Under the pieces are notes generated by a model. It saw nothing but the letters and a program-made list of their open reading frames with translations, did no database searches and was not told the DNA's origin. A program made the translations under genes and the position numbers. Of a stretch of 61,041 nt of DNA, positions 1-8,526 are shown piece by piece; within the stretch, counting starts at the first letter, position 1, and every line of letters begins with the position of its first letter. Source of the stretch: Chloroflexota bacterium (GTDB taxonomy: Bacteria > Chloroflexota > Limnocylindria > Limnocylindrales > CSP1-4); NCBI GenBank assembly GCA_021787395.1, contig JAJYLZ010000016.1, positions 1-61,041 of the forward strand, written 5' to 3'.

Positions 1-494
1 AGCCGCGCCTGTACGCGGTCCAGGCGGCGGGCTGCGCGCCCCTCGAGCGGGCCTGGCGCGCCGTCCGGGCGCGGGCGGACGAGGTCGGCGTGCCCGCCGC
101 CCTCGAGCACGCCCGCCGCCACCGCTCGGCCTACATGCGCCCCTGGGAGGCGGAGCCGGAGAGCGCCGCCCACGGGATCCTCGACGACGAGACGTACGAC
201 TGGTTCGCCGTCGTGGAGGCGATGGCGCGGACCGGGGGCGACGCCGTGGTCGTGGACGAGGCGACGGTCCTCGAGGCGAACGACCTCGGCCGGGCGTCGA
301 CGAGGATCGACGCCGACCACACCGGGACGGCCGGCCTCGCCGGCCTCCTGGCCCTCGCGCGGAGCGGGCTGGTCCGTCCGGACGAGACCGTGGCCGTGCT
401 GTTCACCGGCGCCCGGCGCCACGACGGACGCGACGAAGCGCCCGCCGGGGCACCCGGCGCCACCTGGCGTCCCGGGGAGCGGAGTGCACCATGA
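1..494 (+). CDS. Threonine synthase-like PLP-dependent enzyme, C-terminal part (cut by window start)
   Basis: The open frame runs in from the left edge and ends at TGA 492-494. About 163 residues are visible. They start with a threonine-synthase-like segment (RLYAVQAAGCAPLERAW) and continue through an alternating strand/helix C-terminal half to a GTAGLAGLLAL helix and a final VAVLFTG strand. This is the C-terminal lobe layout of fold-type II PLP enzymes (threonine synthase, threonine dehydratase, diaminopropionate ammonia-lyase). The lysine and the glycine-rich phosphate loop lie outside the window. The stop overlaps the next start as ATGA, so the gene is probably translationally coupled to the two carbamoyltransferases. 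That context fits an amino-acid lyase of nitrogen catabolism as well as true threonine synthesis. The exact reaction is not established. Confidence 0.75.
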   Translation, partial: PRLYAVQAAGCAPLERAWRAVRARADEVGVPAALEHARRHRSAYMRPWEAEPESAAHGILDDETYDWFAVVEAMARTGGDAVVVDEATVLEANDLGRASTRIDADHTGTAGLAGLLALARSGLVRPDETVAVLFTGARRHDGRDEAPAGAPGATWRPGERSAP

Positions 495-1444
495 GGAGCT
501 TCCTCGGCCGCGACATCCTGTCGCTCAAGGAGTTCAGCCGCGACGAGTTCTTCCGGGTCTTCCAGGTGGCCGACGACCTGCGCCCCATCGCGCGCGACCG
601 CCGCAACAGCGACCTGCTCAAGGACAAGACGCTGCTGACCGCGTTCTACCAGCCGTCCACCCGGACGCGGCTCTCGCACGAGGCGGCGATGCACCGCCTC
701 GGCGGCCACGTCCTCGGCTTCAGCGACGCCAAGATGACGCGGGCCGGCGACTTCTACCAGGAGTCGATCAAGGACACGTTCCACATGCTGGAGTACTACG
801 CGGACGTCATCGCGATCCGCCACTTCCAGCAGGGCGCCCCGGCCGAGGCCGCGAGGTGGGCGTCGGTGCCGGTGATCAACTGCGGCGACGGCTGGGGCGA
901 GCATCCCACCCAGGTCCTGACCGACCTGTACACGATCCTGCTCGAGAAGGGCACCCTCGACGGGCTGACCTACCTGCTGGTTGGCGACATGCGGATGCGG
1001 ACGATGCACTCGCTGCTGTACGCGCTCAGCCAGTTCGACGCCAAGGCGATCGTGGTCGGCCCGCCCGAGATGTCGCTGCTGCCGGAGTTCAAGGCCGAGA
1101 TCGACCTCCTCAACGTGGACTACGAGGAGGCCGGCGACGTCCGCGACGTGGTGGACCGGGCGGACGTCATCTACATGGAGCCGGTGGTCCAGGCCGACTA
1201 CACCGCCTCGCGCGTGGAGCGCGGGAGCGCGGTCGGGCTCACCCCGCCCGAGTACTGCATCACCCGAGAGCTGCTCCGCGACAGGGCCAAGCGCAGCTCC
1301 ATCATCCTCCACTCGCTGCCGCGCATGGACGAGCTGCTGCCCGACGTGGACGCCACCCGCCACCAGCGCTACTGGGCCGAGGCGTTCAACGGCGTCGTGC
1401 TCAAGATGTCGCTGCTGGCGCTCATCCTGGGCGCGGTGGAGTAG
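491..1444 (+). CDS. Aspartate-carbamoyltransferase-like enzyme, divergent acceptor site
   Basis: The 317-aa protein has the length and order of PyrB. The carbamoyl-phosphate site is intact: STRTRLS near residue 56, HPTQVLTDLYTI near 140, and a late SLPRMDE in place of the usual PLPRVDE. Several PyrB acceptor-site features are altered. The 80s loop lacks the K-K-G-E pattern that supplies a catalytic Lys in E. coli, VGDLKYGRTVHS is shortened to VGDMRMRTMHS, and the Arg of the MTRVQ motif that holds aspartate is absent (MEPVVQ). I infer a transcarbamoylase that may not use aspartate. The ATG overlaps the upstream stop (ATGA), and a knotted carbamoyltransferase follows after 10 bases. No regulatory chain, carbamoyl-phosphate synthase or other pyr gene is nearby, which argues against pyrimidine biosynthesis. 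Confidence 0.8.
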   Translation: MRSFLGRDILSLKEFSRDEFFRVFQVADDLRPIARDRRNSDLLKDKTLLTAFYQPSTRTRLSHEAAMHRLGGHVLGFSDAKMTRAGDFYQESIKDTFHMLEYYADVIAIRHFQQGAPAEAARWASVPVINCGDGWGEHPTQVLTDLYTILLEKGTLDGLTYLLVGDMRMRTMHSLLYALSQFDAKAIVVGPPEMSLLPEFKAEIDLLNVDYEEAGDVRDVVDRADVIYMEPVVQADYTASRVERGSAVGLTPPEYCITRELLRDRAKRSSIILHSLPRMDELLPDVDATRHQRYWAEAFNGVVLKMSLLALILGAVE

Positions 1445-1454
1445 GGGGCCGGCC

Positions 1455-2432
1455 ATGCACACGGACCTCCGCGGGCGCGACCTGATCAGCCTCCAGGAGT
1501 GGACGCGCGACGAGGTCGACACCGTCCTCGACGTCGCCTTCGAACTCAAGCGCAAGCGCGCGCTCGGCGAGCCCCACCCGTACCTGCGGGACAAGGTGCT
1601 CGCGATGCTGTTCTTCTTCTCGAGCACCCGCACCCGCGCCTCGTTCGAGGCCGGGATGGCGCAGCTCGGGGGCCACGCGCAGTTCATCGAGAGCCGGACC
1701 ACCCAGATCGCCCACGGCGACACCGCCCGGGAGATCGGCGAGATCCTGGGCCGCTACAACGACGGGATCGCGATCCGGCACTGCGACTGGGGGGTCGGCA
1801 ACCGCTACATCCGCGAGGTGGCCGAGGCGAGCCGGGTCCCGGTGCTCAACATGCAGTGCGACGTGTTCCACCCGCACCAGATCCTCGCCGACCTGATGAC
1901 GATCCTGGAGCGCAAGGGCGACCCCCGCGGCAGGACCATCACGGTCAGCTGGGCCTACGCGGCGAGCTACCAGAAGCCGATCAGCGTGCCCCAGGACCTG
2001 ATCCTCGCGGCCACCCGGTTCGGCATGAACGTGCGCCTCGTGCACCCGCCGGAGTTCGAGCTGATGCCCGACATCGTCGAGCAGGCGCGCGAGAACGCCC
2101 GGCGGGCCCACGGCTCGCTCGAGCTGCTCGACGACTTCGACGCGGGCTTCCGGGGATCGGACGTCGTGTACGCGAAGAGCTGGGGCGCCCTGCTCCACGC
2201 GTCCGACGACGCCGAGGCCGCGGCGATCGCCGCCCGGCACGCCGACTGGATCACCGACGAGCGGCGGATGGCCCTCGCCGCCGAGGACGCCATCTACATG
2301 CACCCGCTGCCGGCCGACCGCAACGTCGAGGTCGCCGACGCGGTCATCGACGGGCCGCACTCGGTGGTGTACGACCAGGCCGAGAATCGGCTCCACGCGC
2401 AGAAGGCGGTGATGGCCCTCACGATGCGGTGA
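1455..2432 (+). CDS. ygeW: YgeW-like knotted carbamoyltransferase
   Basis: This 325-aa protein has the ATC/OTC fold: STRTRASFEAG near residue 55, QCDVFHPHQILADLMTI near 136, and a C-terminal MHPLPAD. The segment WAYAASYQKPISVPQ, followed by FGMNVRLVHPPEFELMPD, matches the knotted-transcarbamoylase branch and is closer to E. coli YgeW (WAYSPSYGKPLSVPQ) than to ornithine or acetylornithine transcarbamoylase. HPHQ replaces the usual HPTQ. YgeW-type enzymes sit in purine or ureide catabolic clusters and are thought to move carbamoyl groups to phosphate so that carbamate kinase can make ATP. That role here is inference. It sits 10 bases after its ATCase-like neighbour, presumably in one operon, with a PLP enzyme upstream. 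A different acceptor substrate remains possible. Confidence 0.8.
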   Translation: MHTDLRGRDLISLQEWTRDEVDTVLDVAFELKRKRALGEPHPYLRDKVLAMLFFFSSTRTRASFEAGMAQLGGHAQFIESRTTQIAHGDTAREIGEILGRYNDGIAIRHCDWGVGNRYIREVAEASRVPVLNMQCDVFHPHQILADLMTILERKGDPRGRTITVSWAYAASYQKPISVPQDLILAATRFGMNVRLVHPPEFELMPDIVEQARENARRAHGSLELLDDFDAGFRGSDVVYAKSWGALLHASDDAEAAAIAARHADWITDERRMALAAEDAIYMHPLPADRNVEVADAVIDGPHSVVYDQAENRLHAQKAVMALTMR

Positions 2433-2837
2433 CGCGGCGGGGCGCCCGGGCTCGCTGCAGGGGCCCGAGCTTTCGCCTCCGCCGAGCTCTCCCCGGCCCG
2501 CCCCGGGGATCCCGTGCGGCGTTCTGCCCCCGAAGCCAGCCGCGTTCGTTCGCGATACCGCGGACGGCGGTGGTACCGAGCGCCGCCCGGGACGCGCGAA
2601 CGTGGAGCATGCGCTCCGCACCGCCCCGGGCGGTGCGACGGGCTGCTTGGGCGTTTACCACCGCCCCGGGCGGTGCGACGGGCTGCTTGGGCGTTTACCA
2701 CCGCCCCGGGCGGTGCGACGGATGAGGGCCGGCGGTGCGACGGATGAGGGCCGGCGGCACAGGGGAGGGCCGGCGGCACAGCGGATGAGGCCCTGCGGCG
2801 CAGCGGGAGAGCGCCGCCCGCTGCCCCCGTGCCCTCG
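2433..2837. other. Gene-free convergent spacer with repeats
   Basis: This 405-base spacer lies between the convergent ygeW-like and add genes. I see no credible coding frame. It holds the 40-bp tandem repeat at 2621-2720, followed by a degenerate run of GATGAGGGCCGGCGG-type units to about 2800. The repeats could act as structured 3' ends for both converging transcripts. Confidence 0.6.
2621..2720. repeat. 40-bp tandem repeat, 2.5 copies, each with a GC palindrome
   Basis: Two identical 40-bp units occupy 2621-2660 and 2661-2700, and a third copy stops after 20 bases at 2720. Each begins with the hairpin CCGCCC-C-GGGCGG; at the first copy the arms extend to 9 bp (2618-2626 and 2628-2636). The rest of the unit carries GGCTGCTTGGGCGTTTACCA. 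No spacer variation is present, so this is a simple tandem array and not a CRISPR. Confidence 0.85.
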
Positions 2838-3941
2838 CTACGCCACGACGGCCTCGCGCATCGCCAGCGACCGGAGGTGCGCGTAGCCGGGCTTGATCAC
2901 CTCGGTGATCAGGCGCAGGCGCAGGTCGAACGGCGCGAAGGCGCTCTTCATGGCGTTGATGCTCAGCCACTCGATCTCGTCGAGGCCGAAGCCGAAGGCG
3001 CTCGACAGCGTCGCGAACTCGCTGGACAGGGTGACGCCGCTCATGAGCCGGTTGTCGGTGTTCACGGTCACCCGGAAGCGGAGCCGGCGCAGGAGCTCGA
3101 TCGGGTGCTCCTCGATCGACGGCGCGCCGCCCGTGTGGATGTTGGAGGTCGGGCACATCTCGAGCGGCACCCGCCGGTCGCGCACGTACGAGGCCAACCG
3201 CCCGAGGTGGTAGCCGTCGGCGTCGTGGGTGATGTCGTCGGCGATCCGCAGGCCGTGGCCCAGCCGCTCGGCGCCGCACCACTGGAGCGCCTCCCAGATC
3301 GACGGCAGCCCGAAGCTCTCGCCCGCGTGGATCGTGATGTGGAAGTTCTCCCGCGCGATGTGGTGGAACGCGTCGAGGTGCCGGGTCGGGGGGAAGCCCC
3401 GCTCGGGCCCGGCGATGTCGAACCCCACCACGCCCTCGTCGCGGTGGCGGACCGCCAGCTCCGCGATCTCGAGGGAGCGGGCGGCCTGGCGCATCGCCGA
3501 GAGGATCGCCCGCACCACGATCGGGTGCCCGGCCGCGGCCGCTCGGGCCTCGCCGATCCGGAACCCCTCCAGCACCGCCTCGACCACCTCGTCCAGCGAC
3601 AGCCCCCGCTCCACGTGGAGCTCCGGCGCGAAGCGCTCCTCGGCGTACACGACCCCGTCCGCGGCCAGGTCCTCGGCGCACTCCGCCGCCACCCGGACGA
3701 GCGCGTCGCGGGTCTGCATCACGCCCACCGTGTGCGCGAAGGTCTCGAGGTACAGCTCGAGGCTCTTGCGGTCAGCGCCGCGGTGGATCCACCGGGCGAG
3801 CTCGTCGACGTCGGTCGTGGGCAGGCCCGCGTAGCCGCCCTCGCGCGCGAGCTCGACCATGGTGGCGGGCCGGAGGCCGCCGTCGAGGTGGTCGTGGAGG
3901 AGGGCTTTGGGGGCCTCGCGGATGATCTCGATCGCGACCAC
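2838..3941 (-). CDS. add: Adenosine deaminase
   Basis: The 367-aa protein hydrolytically deaminates adenosine or deoxyadenosine to inosine in purine salvage or catabolism. Zinc and catalytic motifs appear in family order: LLHDHLDGG near the N-terminus, TIHAGE (general-acid Glu), LGHGLR, CPTSN, and [11 protein letters not shown] for the zinc Asp. TDN in place of the TDD of animal and E. coli enzymes, followed by NAMKSAF and IKPGY, places it in the actinobacterial-type subgroup as I remember it. I chose the GTG at 3941 rather than the longer frame because AGGAGG (3948-3953) lies 6 bases upstream and homology begins there. It is monocistronic and convergent with the carbamoyltransferase operon. 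Its presence beside YgeW-like genes fits purine breakdown. Confidence 0.95.
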   Translation of the reverse strand: MVAIEIIREAPKALLHDHLDGGLRPATMVELAREGGYAGLPTTDVDELARWIHRGADRKSLELYLETFAHTVGVMQTRDALVRVAAECAEDLAADGVVYAEERFAPELHVERGLSLDEVVEAVLEGFRIGEARAAAAGHPIVVRAILSAMRQAARSLEIAELAVRHRDEGVVGFDIAGPERGFPPTRHLDAFHHIARENFHITIHAGESFGLPSIWEALQWCGAERLGHGLRIADDITHDADGYHLGRLASYVRDRRVPLEMCPTSNIHTGGAPSIEEHPIELLRRLRFRVTVNTDNRLMSGVTLSSEFATLSSAFGFGLDEIEWLSINAMKSAFAPFDLRLRLITEVIKPGYAHLRSLAMREAVVA

Positions 3942-4148
3942 GGTGTCCCTCCTCTGGGCTCTCGCCCCGTCGCGGGCGCGCGTTCCTCGCCGCGGGGGCG
4001 GATGGGCTCCGGCAAGCACACCGCTCCCGGCTGACGCCGTCAAGAGTCGCACGGCTGGGCGGACACGTCTGGGCGGAGCCCTCGGCGGCTCCGCTCGGAC
4101 GCCGGACGGAGCCCTCGGCCCGGTCGGCCGGGAGCGGCCCGAGGCCTC

Positions 4149-4186
4149 GGCGCGGTCAGCGGGGCCCGGCGCGGTCAGCGGGGCCC
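4149..4186. repeat. 19-bp tandem duplication downstream of the V-ATPase operon
   Basis: The unit GGCGCGGTCAGCGGGGCCC occurs twice back to back (4149-4167 and 4168-4186), just beyond the stop of subunit D. A third, diverged CGGTCAGCCGG overlaps that stop. It is probably slippage of the operon's 3' flank. I see no clear terminator hairpin with a T-run here. Confidence 0.7.
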
Positions 4187-4206
4187 CGGCCGGGATCCCG
4201 CCACGG

Positions 4207-4833
4207 TCAGCCGGCCCCGGCCCGCAGCCGCTTGAACGACTTGCGGCGGTGCCGGTCCTCGCGCTCGCGCTGCTCGAGGGCGAACTCGATCGCCCGGACC
4301 TCGCCGTCCAGCTCCGGGATCACCCGAGTCCGCAGGGCGTTGACCCGGCTGCTCGTCCGTCGGATCTCCCGGGCGAGCCGGCGCACCCGGCTCTCCATGC
4401 TCGCGAGCCGGAGCGCCAGCGTCAGCTCCTCCTCGAACCGCTCCGCCGCCAGCTCGAGGGCCGGCCCGGACGCCTCCGGCGCGCGTCCCCGCTCGCCCGG
4501 GGCGCGGACGAGGCCGTGGCTCTCGATCGCCGGCACCGGGACGCCCATGACCGTCACCGACACCAGGTCCACCGACAGCCCGCCGTGCGCCGCGCTGGCC
4601 GCCGCCGAGACCGTCTCGGCGCCCAGGCGGACGCGCGCCGCCTCGAGCGCGATCCGGGCCGCCGCCGCGGCGGCCTCCACCTCCTCGTGCGCGGTGAACA
4701 CCAGCCGGACCTCGCGGTACAGCTCGCGCAGCAGCGCCTCGCGCTTCTGCTCGAGGAGCGCCTCGCCGAGTCGGGCCATGTCGAGCTGCCCGCGGGCCGC
4801 GAGCAGCGCCATCCGGGTGCGCGGCCGTCGCAT
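4207..4833 (-). CDS. atpD: V/A-type ATPase subunit D (central stalk)
   Basis: The 208-aa protein is the long antiparallel coiled coil that forms the rotor axle inside the A3B3 head. The N-terminal helix [34 protein letters not shown] and the C-terminal helix [33 protein letters not shown] are the family's diagnostic ends. Length is normal. The C-terminus is basic ([11 protein letters not shown]). The start ATG at 4833 overlaps the stop of subunit B as TGATG, which fixes the start. It is the last gene of the operon. Confidence 0.93.
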   Translation of the reverse strand: MRRPRTRMALLAARGQLDMARLGEALLEQKREALLRELYREVRLVFTAHEEVEAAAAAARIALEAARVRLGAETVSAAASAAHGGLSVDLVSVTVMGVPVPAIESHGLVRAPGERGRAPEASGPALELAAERFEEELTLALRLASMESRVRRLAREIRRTSSRVNALRTRVIPELDGEVRAIEFALEQREREDRHRRKSFKRLRAGAG

Positions 4834-6209
4834 CAGCGGGGCTCCGGGTAGGCCCGGTCGAGGACGTCGTCCGGGAGCCGGCGGAGCTCGCTCCGCGGCA
4901 GGCGACGGAGGACCGCCCACGCCGCCTCGAACGTCTCGTCCAGGGTCCGGCGGGCCCGGCCCTGGCCCACGAAGCGTGTCTCGAACTCGTCCGCGAACGC
5001 GAGGAGCCGCTGCTCGACCGGCGACAGGGCCGCCTCGCCGATCACGGTGACGAGGCGTCGCAGCTCGCAGCCGCGGGCGTACGACGCGTACAGCTGGTCG
5101 GCCACCAGCCGGTGCTCCGCGCGCGTCCGGCCCGCCCCGATGCCCGCGTTCATCACCCGCGACAGGCACGGCAGCACGTCGATCGGCGGGTCGATGCCGC
5201 GGCCGTGCAGGTCCCTCGAGAGCACGATCTGGCCCTCGGTGATGTAGCCGGTCAGGTCCGGCACGGGGTGCGTGATGTCGTCGTCGGGCATCGAGACGAC
5301 CGGCAGGACCGTGAGCGACCCCGGCCGCCCGCGGAGCCGGCCGGCCCGCTCGAACAGCGTCGCGAGGTCCGTGTACAGGTAGCCGGGGTAGCCGCGCCGC
5401 CCGGGGATCTCCTCGCGCGCGGTGGACAGCTCGCGCAACGCCTCCCCGTAGGCGAGCACGTCGGTGAGCACCACCAGCACGTCGAGGCCCAGGCCGAAGG
5501 CGAGGTGCTCGCCGAGGGTCAGCGCGCAGCGGGGCACCAGCAGGCGCTCGATGACGGGGTCGTCCGCGAGGTTGAGGAACACCGCGATCCGCTCCACGGA
5601 CGCCGACGACGAGAAGGCGTCGCGGAACTCGTCCGCCTCGCGCCGGGTGACGCCCATCGCCGCGAAGATCGTCACGAACCGCTCGTCGCCCGGCAGGCGG
5701 GCGCCGATCGCGATCCGCGCCGCCAGCGTGCTGGCGGGCAGGCCGGGCCCCGTGAAGATGGGCAGCTTCTGGCCGCGCACCAGGCTCGCCAGCAGGTCGA
5801 TGGCGGACACGCCGGTCTCGATGAAGTTGACCGGGTGGTCGCGCGCGGCCGGGTTCATCGGCGCCCCGCCCACGTCGAGGACCCGGTCCGCCACGATGGC
5901 CGGCCCGTCGTCGACCGGCCGGCCGCGGCCGTCGAACACCCGGCCCAGCATCGCGTCCGAGACGCCCAGGCGGAACGGCTCGCCGGTCGGCTCGATGCCG
6001 GTCGAGCCTACCTCGAGGCCGAAGGTCCCCTCGTACACCTGCACCACCGCGAGGTCGCCGGACAGCTCCAGGACGCGCCCGTGGCGCGTCTCCCCGGGCC
6101 CGACGACCAGGACCTCCTCGTCGAGCCCCATCCCGGCCACCCGCCGCAGGACCACGATCGGGCCGGCGATCCGGTCCACGCCGAGCTGCCGGACCGAGGA
6201 CAGCCTCAT
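4833..6209 (-). CDS. atpB: V/A-type ATPase subunit B (non-catalytic)
   Basis: The 458-aa protein alternates with subunit A in the head. It has the beta-barrel start (GPIVVLRRVAGMGLDEEVLVV), then GVSAIDLLASLVRGQKLPIFTGPGLPASTLAARIA, where the degenerate P-loop (GPGLPAS) lacks the Lys of a working Walker A. This is the hallmark of the B subunit. GRRGYPGYLYTDLATLFERAG and DITHPVPDLTGYITEGQIVLSRDL follow at the expected places. The ATG at 6209 overlaps the stop of A (ATGA). Length is typical. Confidence 0.96.
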   Translation of the reverse strand: MRLSSVRQLGVDRIAGPIVVLRRVAGMGLDEEVLVVGPGETRHGRVLELSGDLAVVQVYEGTFGLEVGSTGIEPTGEPFRLGVSDAMLGRVFDGRGRPVDDGPAIVADRVLDVGGAPMNPAARDHPVNFIETGVSAIDLLASLVRGQKLPIFTGPGLPASTLAARIAIGARLPGDERFVTIFAAMGVTRREADEFRDAFSSSASVERIAVFLNLADDPVIERLLVPRCALTLGEHLAFGLGLDVLVVLTDVLAYGEALRELSTAREEIPGRRGYPGYLYTDLATLFERAGRLRGRPGSLTVLPVVSMPDDDITHPVPDLTGYITEGQIVLSRDLHGRGIDPPIDVLPCLSRVMNAGIGAGRTRAEHRLVADQLYASYARGCELRRLVTVIGEAALSPVEQRLLAFADEFETRFVGQGRARRTLDETFEAAWAVLRRLPRSELRRLPDDVLDRAYPEPR

Positions 6210-8152
6210 GCCGAACCCTCCGGGGCCGCCTCGACCGGCCCCGCGCCCGCTGCGGCCGTCCCCGCCACCTCGGCCATCCCTGGCCCCGTCGCCCCAGGAG
6301 TTTCCGCGCCCGCCGCCGCCACCGCCCGGGCCTCGGCGCCGGTCCCGCCGGCCGCGCCCAGGTCGGCGACGCGCCGCTCGAGGTCGGCGAGGCGGGCGAG
6401 CACGTCCTCGCCCGACCAGGCGTTGGCCCGCGCGAGCTCCGCGAGGACGGGGCTCGCCAGCGCGGCCTCGAGGGTCGCCCCCGCGTCGAGCGCCGCCCGC
6501 AGCCCGGCGTCGGCGGCGAGGACCGCGCGCAGCAGGGCCACCTGGACGGCCGGCGGCCGCGCGGCGTCCACGGGGTCGTATGCGTGCTGCCGGAGGAAGG
6601 CCTCCCGGACGAGCCGGGCGACCGCGAGCACGACCTTGTCCGACTCCGGGATCGCGTCCGCCCCCACCAGCGCGACGACGTCGAGCACCTTCCGCTCCCG
6701 CGCCAGCGTCTCCATGGCGGCGGTCCGCAGGCGCGGCCAGGCGGGGTCCACGTTGGCGGCGTACCACGGCTCCAGCGCGTCGAGGTACAGGCTGTAGGAC
6801 TGCGTCCAGCCGATCGCGGGGAAGTGGCGCGCGTGGGCCAGCTCGGTGTCCAGCGCCCACAGCGCGCCGCCCAGGCCCAGGCTCGCCTGGGTCACCGGCT
6901 CGCTGAAGTCGCCGCCCGGCGGCGACACCGCCGCGACCAGCGTGACCGACCCCGTGCGCTCCGGCGCGCCGAGCGCGACCGCGCGGCCCGCGCGCTCGTA
7001 GAACGCCGCGAGACGGCTCGCGAGGTACGCGGGGTAGCCCTCCTCGCCGGGCAGCTCCTCGAGGCGGCCGCCGATCTCCCGGAGCGCCTCGGCCCAGCGG
7101 CTCGTCGAGTCCGCCAGCAGGGCGACCCGCAGACCCTGGTCGCGGAAGTACTCCGCGACCGTCATCCCCAGCTGGACCGAGGCCTCCCGGGCGGCCACCG
7201 GCATGTTCGAGGTGTTGGCGATCAGGACCGTCCGGTCGAGCAGCGCCCCGCCCGTCCGCGGGTCCGCCAGCGACGGGAAGGTCGCCAGCAGCTCCGCGAC
7301 CTCGTTGCCGCGCTCGCCGCAGCCCACGTAGACCACGACGTCCACGTCCGACCACCGCGCCAGGGACTGCTCGACGACCGTCTTGCCGGTCCCGAACCCG
7401 CCCGGCACCACCGCCGCGCCGCCCTCCGCGACCGGGAACAGCATGTCCAGCACGCGCAGGCCGGTCACCAGCGGACGCTCGACGGGCAGCCGCCTGGCCA
7501 CGGGCCGCGGACGCCGCACGGGCCACGGGCTGGCCAGCCGGACGGGCTGCAGGCGCCCGTCGGCGCACTCCAGCAGGCCGACCGCCGACTCGACGGTCGC
7601 CTCGGCCTCCCGGAGCTCCAGCACGACGGCGGGTCCGAGGTCAGCCTGGGCCAGGACGCGATGGCGGATCGGGCCCTCCTGGACCTCCCCGAGGACGTCG
7701 CCCGGCCCCACCCGGTCCCCCGGCCGCCGGAGCGGCGTGAACGTCCAGCGGCGGTGCGCGTCGATGCCGACCGGCCGGTCGCCGGCAGCGCGGTCGTCGT
7801 CTCCGGCGCCTCCCGCGGCCAGGTGCGGCCCCTCCGTCTCGGCGAGCCGCCGCAGCGGGCGCTCCAGGCCGTCGAGGACCGTCCCCAGGAGGCCCGGCCC
7901 GAGCCACGCGACCAGGGGCCGGCCGGTGGCCACCACCGGGTCGCCGACGCACAGGCCCGCCGTCTCCTCGTAGACCTGCACCGTGGCCACGCCCTCCTCG
8001 AGCCGGATGACCTCGCCGAACAGGCGGCGCTCGCCCACCAGCACGACCTCGCCGACCGACGGGGCGAGCCCCGCCGCGCGCACGATCGCTCCCGCGGCGC
8101 GCACGACGCGGCCGGGCACGGGCGCTTCGGTCGCCGCCCGCGGCTCGCTCAT
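6206..8152 (-). CDS. atpA: V/A-type ATPase subunit A (catalytic)
   Basis: The 648-aa protein hydrolyses or makes ATP in the A3B3 head. The Walker A motif GGFGTGKT is at residues 251-258. CGERGNE, NTSNMPVAAREAS, LLADSTSRWAEALREI and a long insertion domain before the P-loop are all typical of the A subunit. The last ~50 residues after LADLERRVADLG are an Ala/Gly/Pro-rich low-complexity tail that ordinary A subunits lack; its role is unknown. The ATG at 8152 overlaps the F stop as ATGA. Membrane-peripheral, on the cytoplasmic face. Confidence 0.96.
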   Translation of the reverse strand: MSEPRAATEAPVPGRVVRAAGAIVRAAGLAPSVGEVVLVGERRLFGEVIRLEEGVATVQVYEETAGLCVGDPVVATGRPLVAWLGPGLLGTVLDGLERPLRRLAETEGPHLAAGGAGDDDRAAGDRPVGIDAHRRWTFTPLRRPGDRVGPGDVLGEVQEGPIRHRVLAQADLGPAVVLELREAEATVESAVGLLECADGRLQPVRLASPWPVRRPRPVARRLPVERPLVTGLRVLDMLFPVAEGGAAVVPGGFGTGKTVVEQSLARWSDVDVVVYVGCGERGNEVAELLATFPSLADPRTGGALLDRTVLIANTSNMPVAAREASVQLGMTVAEYFRDQGLRVALLADSTSRWAEALREIGGRLEELPGEEGYPAYLASRLAAFYERAGRAVALGAPERTGSVTLVAAVSPPGGDFSEPVTQASLGLGGALWALDTELAHARHFPAIGWTQSYSLYLDALEPWYAANVDPAWPRLRTAAMETLARERKVLDVVALVGADAIPESDKVVLAVARLVREAFLRQHAYDPVDAARPPAVQVALLRAVLAADAGLRAALDAGATLEAALASPVLAELARANAWSGEDVLARLADLERRVADLGAAGGTGAEARAVAAAGAETPGATGPGMAEVAGTAAAGAGPVEAAPEGSA

Positions 8153-8526
8153 CGCGCCTCGCCCCCCGGCCCGCCCCCCGGCTGGCTCTCGGGCGGCGGG
8201 CTCCCGGCCAGCTCCAGCCGGTAGCCGATCGCCCGCTGGAGCATCTCGCCGATCAGCTGCCGCCGGGCCGTGACGTCGGTGACGGTTCCCGCCGGGATCG
8301 CCTGGACGATCGGGCGGGGCAGGTGCTCGAGGCCGTCGCGCAGCCGCTGGTCGAGGCTGGTCCAGAGGTCCTCGGTCACCAGCAGCAGGCCGGTGCCCTC
8401 CTCGGCGGCGAGCGCCCGGACGATGCGGGCCGCCTCGGCGCCCGGGCCGGCGACGTGGGTGGCCGCCCCGGCGAGGCGGAAGCCGTCCGCGAGGCCCGCC
8501 GACGTGAGCACCGCGACGCGCGCCAT
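8149..8526 (-). CDS. atpF: V/A-type ATPase subunit F (central stalk)
   Basis: The 125-aa protein is a small alpha/beta subunit that binds subunit D and regulates rotation. The N-terminus ARVAVLTSAGLADGFRLAG and the central GTGLLLVTEDLWTSLD follow the family pattern (VIGD.D...GF+LAG ... I+.tE.+A). The C-terminal 15 residues are Gly/Pro-rich. The start overlaps the stop of C as TGATG and its stop overlaps A as ATGA, so position supports the call as much as sequence. Confidence 0.88.
   Translation of the reverse strand: MARVAVLTSAGLADGFRLAGAATHVAGPGAEAARIVRALAAEEGTGLLLVTEDLWTSLDQRLRDGLEHLPRPIVQAIPAGTVTDVTARRQLIGEMLQRAIGYRLELAGSPPPESQPGGGPGGEAR

Noticed and set aside
131..1723. Long minus-strand open frame opposite the PLP enzyme and carbamoyltransferases
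   Set aside because: Low-complexity Arg/Ser/Ala/Val/His translation, antisense to clear enzyme genes. High GC keeps stop codons out of shadow frames.
491..2432. Pyrimidine or arginine biosynthesis operon
   Set aside because: Acceptor-site motifs diverge from PyrB and ArgF, and no other pyr or arg gene is present in view.
2621..2720. CRISPR array
   Set aside because: Units are identical and directly adjacent, with no variable spacers and no cas genes.
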